7,734 bases of DNA from Burkholderiales bacterium. Its GTDB lineage: Bacteria > Pseudomonadota > Gammaproteobacteria > Burkholderiales > Burkholderiaceae_C. How positions within the stretch are numbered: position 1 is the stretch's first letter; every line of letters starts with the position of its first letter. Position numbers and translations under genes: made by a program. Positions 4,720 through 7,734 of the stretch are shown here, one piece after another. The stretch is from the NCBI GenBank assembly GCA_947448105.1, contig CANFNE010000117.1:1-7734 (forward strand). Direction: 5' to 3'. The notes under the pieces are model-generated. The model was not told the DNA's origin, searched no databases, and was given only the letters and a program-made list of their open reading frames with translations.

Positions 4720-5271
4720 TTAGCTGGTCTGGGCAGCGGGCGCTTCGCGCTTGGGCCACTCCACAAACTGGGGTGTGTGGCCGCGCGAGGTCAGCCAGTC
4801 GGCCAGCGCATAGCCGGTCCCCGCAGGCCAGCATTTCAGGTCTTGCGGCGCGTACATGCGGTAATCCACCAGCTCGGGCGACAGGCGCACTTCGCCGTGG
4901 CAGACCGCGTGGTAGGCGATGATGATCTGGTTCATGCGCTGAAAGTCATACACGCCCACGAGCTTGAGTTCGTCGGTGACCAGATTGGTTTCTTCCGCGA
5001 TCTCACGCGCAATGCCCTCTTGCGGCGTCTCACCGGCCTCCATAAAGCCGGTAATCAGCGCATACATCTTGCCCGGCCAGGCGGCGTTGCGGGCCAGCAA
5101 AATTTGCCCATCCACCTCCACAATGCCCGCCAGCACCGGCGTCGGGTTGTTCCAGTGGGTGTAGTCGCAGGCGGTGCAACGCAGGCGCACCTTGTCGCCA
5201 CCGTCTTCCATCTGGCTGATCAGGGCCAGCGGCGTGGCGCATTGGGGGCAAAATTTGAAAGCGTGGCTCAT
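4720..5271 (-). CDS. NUDIX hydrolase with N-terminal zinc ribbon
   Basis: The 183-residue product joins a short zinc ribbon to a NUDIX domain. The zinc ribbon has four cysteines in two CxxC pairs: C8/C11 and C32/C35. The NUDIX box starts at G75 (GFMEAGE) and continues through REIAEETNL, with E81, R89, E90, E93 and E94 as the metal-binding set. The glycine expected near the end of the box is replaced by asparagine (TNL for xGU). NUDIX enzymes cleave nucleoside diphosphates linked to another moiety. The zinc ribbon recalls NudC-type NADH pyrophosphatases, but the protein is shorter and lacks the N-terminal NudC domain, so the substrate is open. The ATG at 5271 is 36 bp downstream of cysM, with no clear Shine-Dalgarno sequence, and 16 bp separate its stop from the TusA-like gene. 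Confidence 0.9.
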   Translation of the reverse strand: MSHAFKFCPQCATPLALISQMEDGGDKVRLRCTACDYTHWNNPTPVLAGIVEVDGQILLARNAAWPGKMYALITGFMEAGETPQEGIAREIAEETNLVTDELKLVGVYDFQRMNQIIIAYHAVCHGEVRLSPELVDYRMYAPQDLKCWPAGTGYALADWLTSRGHTPQFVEWPKREAPAAQTS

Positions 5272-5307
5272 GGGCTATGACTCAAATAGGGGGTTCTAAA
5301 AACAGGC

Positions 5308-6222
5308 CTAGGCCGGAAACACGCCGGTAGACAAGTAGCGGTCGCCCCGGTCGCACACGATGAAGACGATGGTGGCGTCTTGCACCTCGCTGGCAATTTG
5401 CTGCGCCACCCAGCAGGCGCCTGCCGCCGAAATACCCGCAAAAATGCCTTCTTCACGCGCCATGCGGCGGCACATCTCTTCGGCGTCCGCCTGGCTCACG
5501 TAGCGCAGCTCGTCCACGTTGGCCGGGTCGTAAATCTTAGGCAAATAGGCCGGCGCCCACTTGCGGATGCCCGGAATGCGCGAGCCCTCAGACGGCTGGG
5601 CGCCGATGATGCGGATGGCCGGGTTCTTTTCTTTCAGGTAACGCGCTACGCCGGTAATGGTGCCGGTGGTGCCCATCGCGCTCACAAAATGGGTGACGTG
5701 GCCCTGCGTGTCAGCCCAGATTTCGGGGCCGGTGGTCTCGTAGTGCACGCGCGGGTTGTCCTGGTTGGCAAATTGGTCGAGCACCCTGCCCTTGCCCTCG
5801 GCCTGCATTTTTTCAGCCAAATCGCGGGCGTATTCCATGCCGCCGCTTTTGGGCGTGAGGATGAGTTCGGCGCCAAAGGCCTTCATGGTTTGCACCCGCT
5901 CGATCGACAAGTCCTCGGGCATGATGAGCACCATGCGGTAGCCCTTGATGGCCGCGGCCATGGCCAGCGCAATACCCGTGTTGCCGGATGTGGCCTCTAT
6001 CAAGGTGTCGCCGGGCGCAATGTCGCCGCGCTCTTGCGCGCGCTGGATCATGGACAGCGCCGGACGGTCTTTCACTGAGCCGGCCGGGTTATTGCCCTCA
6101 AGCTTGCCCAGAACCACGTTGTTGCGGGTGGAGTTGTCCGCAGCGCCTATGCGTTGCAGGGCGACAAGCGGAGTTTTGCCAATGGCGTCTTCGAGGGTGG
6201 GGTAAGTGGTGGGCTGAGGCAT
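5308..6222 (-). CDS. cysM: Cysteine synthase B (O-acetylserine sulfhydrylase B)
   Basis: The 304-residue product is a PLP enzyme that makes L-cysteine from O-acetylserine and sulfide; CysM-type enzymes can also use thiosulfate to give S-sulfocysteine. The PLP lysine is K51 in NPAGSVKDRPALSMI; the PAGSVKDRPA form is typical of CysM rather than CysK, which has NPSxSVKDR. The substrate loop TSGNTG is at 78-83 and the phosphate-binding GTTGT loop is at 184-188. The C-terminal CDRGDRYLSTGVF (290-302) is also characteristic of CysM. The length fits the family. The ATG at 6222 starts MPQPTTYPTLEDAIGKTPLV, as expected; no strong ribosome site is seen. Gene order suggests one transcript with the NUDIX hydrolase and TusA-like genes. 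Confidence 0.95.
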   Translation of the reverse strand: MPQPTTYPTLEDAIGKTPLVALQRIGAADNSTRNNVVLGKLEGNNPAGSVKDRPALSMIQRAQERGDIAPGDTLIEATSGNTGIALAMAAAIKGYRMVLIMPEDLSIERVQTMKAFGAELILTPKSGGMEYARDLAEKMQAEGKGRVLDQFANQDNPRVHYETTGPEIWADTQGHVTHFVSAMGTTGTITGVARYLKEKNPAIRIIGAQPSEGSRIPGIRKWAPAYLPKIYDPANVDELRYVSQADAEEMCRRMAREEGIFAGISAAGACWVAQQIASEVQDATIVFIVCDRGDRYLSTGVFPA

Positions 6223-6255
6223 GGGCTTTAATGTGCCATAACTTCAGCCGGGCCC

Positions 6256-6296
6256 CAGAGCCGCACTGTCGCAAACGGAGCGCGTGCGCGGCTGTG
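6256..6296 (-). terminator. Imperfect hairpin downstream of the FAD-linked oxidase gene
   Basis: In the 85-bp gap between the oxidase stop and the cysM start, CAGAGCCGC (6256-6264) can pair with GCGGCTGTG (6288-6296), with one mismatch and a loop of about 23 bases that can add two more pairs. There is no T-tract on the minus strand, so it could be a weak terminator or a leader structure of cysM. Confidence 0.3.
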
Positions 6297-6307
6297 GTCG
6301 TGGCACT

Positions 6308-7732
6308 TCAAAGCACAAATATCTTGCCCGGGTTCATGATGTTGTGCGGATCCAGCGCTAACTTGATGGCGCGCATCATGCCGATGGCGCCAGCGCCTGC
6401 CTCGGCCACCAAAAAGTCCATTTTGTGCAGGCCCACGCCGTGTTCGCCGGTGCAGGTGCCGCCCAGGCGCAGCGCGCGGGCCACCAGCAAGCTGTTCAGG
6501 TGCTCGGCCGTTTCACGCTCTGAGGCGCTGTTGGGGTCAATCAAATAGCCCATATGGAAATTGCCGTCGCCCACGTGGCCGACCATAAAGTAGGGAATGC
6601 CTGCGGCATTGGCCTCGTCCACCGATTCAAGCAAGGCGTCGGCCAGTTTGGAGATGGGCACGCAAGTGTCGGTGGTAATGCAGCGGCAACCCGGGCGCGA
6701 CTGCACACCGGCAAAGTAGGCGTTGTGCCGCGCGGCCCACAGGCGGGTGCGTTCTTCGGGCGTGCTGGCCCATGCAAAGCCGTGGCCCTGGTTGTCATTG
6801 ACGATGTCTTGCACCGTGGCAATCTGCTCTTGCACACTGGCCGGGGAACCATGGAACTCCATCAACATCATCGGCCCCTCGGCCAGCCCGAGCTTGGAGT
6901 GCTGGTTGACCATGCGCACCGTGTTGCCGTCGAGCAGCTCGCAGCGCGCAATCGGCACGCCCATTTGGATGATGGCAATCGTGGTGTTAACAGCGTCAGC
7001 CAAGGTAGAAAAGGCGCAGGTGGCGGCCATCACCGCCTCGGGCAGCGGATAGACCTTGAGCGTGATCTCGGTCATCACACCCAGCGTGCCCTCGCTGCCC
7101 ACCATCAGGCGCGTGAGGTCGTAACCGGCAGACGACTTGCGCGCGCGGGTGCCGGTGCGGATCACTTCGCCGCTGGCGGTGACCACTTCGAGCCCAAGCA
7201 CGTTGTCGCGCATGGTGCCGTAGCGCACGGCGTTGGTGCCGCTGGCGCGGGTGGCGCTCATGCCGCCCAGCGAAGCATCGGCCCCCGGGTCAATCGGAAA
7301 AAACAAGGCGCTGCTTTTGAGCGCCTCGTTGAGCTGCTTGCGCGTCACGCCGGGCTGCACCGTCACGGTCAGGTCTTCGGGGCAGATGGCCACGATCTGG
7401 TTCATGCGCCCCAAGTCAATACTGATGCCGCCTTGCACCGCCAATAAATGACCTTCCAGAGAAGAGCCCACGCCAAAGGGAATCACGGGCACGCGGTACT
7501 GCGCCGCCAGCGCCACGGCGGCGGCCACGTCTGCGGTGGACTCGGCAAACACCACGGCTGCGGGCGGCGGCGCGTCCAGGGCCGAGTCGTCACGCCCGTG
7601 CTGCTGGCGCACCGCCAGGCCCGTGGCGCAGCGGCTGCCGAAGCGCGCTTGCAGTGCGTCGATCAGCGCTTGGGGCACTTCGCGTAGCGCCAGTTGGGGC
7701 ATCAAACTGTGGGAGCGGGTGGGGGCGTTCAT
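6308..7732 (-). CDS. FAD-linked oxidase, D-lactate dehydrogenase / glycolate oxidase GlcD type
   Basis: The product, 474 residues, is a flavoprotein of the VAO family (FAD_binding_4 plus FAD-oxidase C-terminal domain) that oxidises a D-2-hydroxy acid, passing electrons to the respiratory chain or cytochrome c. The FAD-binding half (about 50-230) has PFGVGSSLEGHL (85-96), DPGADASLGGMSA (148-160) and MVGSEGTLGVMTEI (210-223). The C-terminal half has the metal- and substrate-site motifs GHVGDGNFH (385-393) and GTCTGEHGVG (425-434, with E430 and H431), and ends in HNIMNPGKIF. Length and motifs match single-subunit D-lactate dehydrogenases (human LDHD-like) as well as GlcD. No GlcE or GlcF gene is nearby within the window. 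The start is placed at the ATG at 7732, only two bases from the right edge, so the ribosome site is not visible and an earlier start cannot be excluded; the next Met is at codon 11. Confidence 0.92.
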   Translation of the reverse strand: MNAPTRSHSLMPQLALREVPQALIDALQARFGSRCATGLAVRQQHGRDDSALDAPPPAAVVFAESTADVAAAVALAAQYRVPVIPFGVGSSLEGHLLAVQGGISIDLGRMNQIVAICPEDLTVTVQPGVTRKQLNEALKSSALFFPIDPGADASLGGMSATRASGTNAVRYGTMRDNVLGLEVVTASGEVIRTGTRARKSSAGYDLTRLMVGSEGTLGVMTEITLKVYPLPEAVMAATCAFSTLADAVNTTIAIIQMGVPIARCELLDGNTVRMVNQHSKLGLAEGPMMLMEFHGSPASVQEQIATVQDIVNDNQGHGFAWASTPEERTRLWAARHNAYFAGVQSRPGCRCITTDTCVPISKLADALLESVDEANAAGIPYFMVGHVGDGNFHMGYLIDPNSASERETAEHLNSLLVARALRLGGTCTGEHGVGLHKMDFLVAEAGAGAIGMMRAIKLALDPHNIMNPGKIFVL

Positions 7733-7734
7733 GG

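Overview
The window looks like chromosomal DNA from a GC-rich betaproteobacterium, most likely a Burkholderiales member of the Comamonadaceae type (Rhodoferax, Polaromonas or Acidovorax-like). This is inferred from the Bug-type solute-binding protein, the cytochrome c'/b561 pair, the protein styles and the repeat family; no rRNA or other marker gene is present to prove it.

Layout, left to right. (1) The 5' part of a Bug/TctC-type periplasmic binding protein gene runs leftwards off the edge. It is divergent from a rightward gene for a stand-alone thiamine-diphosphate enzyme of the acetolactate synthase superfamily. The two may form an uptake-plus-metabolism pair for a carboxylate that cannot be named. 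(2) A leftward gene for a membrane cytochrome b561 has a GTG start. It is divergent from a rightward gene for an exported cytochrome c'. They share a 193-bp intergenic region and are probably linked in electron transfer or nitric-oxide handling. (3) About 800 bp (3644-4428) hold five copies of a ~70-bp imperfect palindrome, all in the same orientation. Two lie to the left and three, in a 96-bp tandem array, to the right of a small, lower-GC gene for a GIY-YIG endonuclease-like protein. (4) A leftward block carries an FAD-linked D-lactate/glycolate-type dehydrogenase, cysteine synthase B (CysM), a zinc-ribbon NUDIX hydrolase and a TusA-like sulfur carrier. The last three are closely spaced (36 and 16 bp) and look like one transcription unit with a sulfur theme.

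Most of the window is ordinary metabolism and respiration. The part that most deserves attention is the GIY-YIG gene enclosed by REPIN-like palindromes. Each element is an inverted pair of similar short hairpins, and one side carries a perfect 68-bp duplication. This layout resembles REP elements with their RAYT transposases, but with a GIY-YIG nuclease in the place of the transposase. That functional link is a hypothesis from position, composition and structure only.
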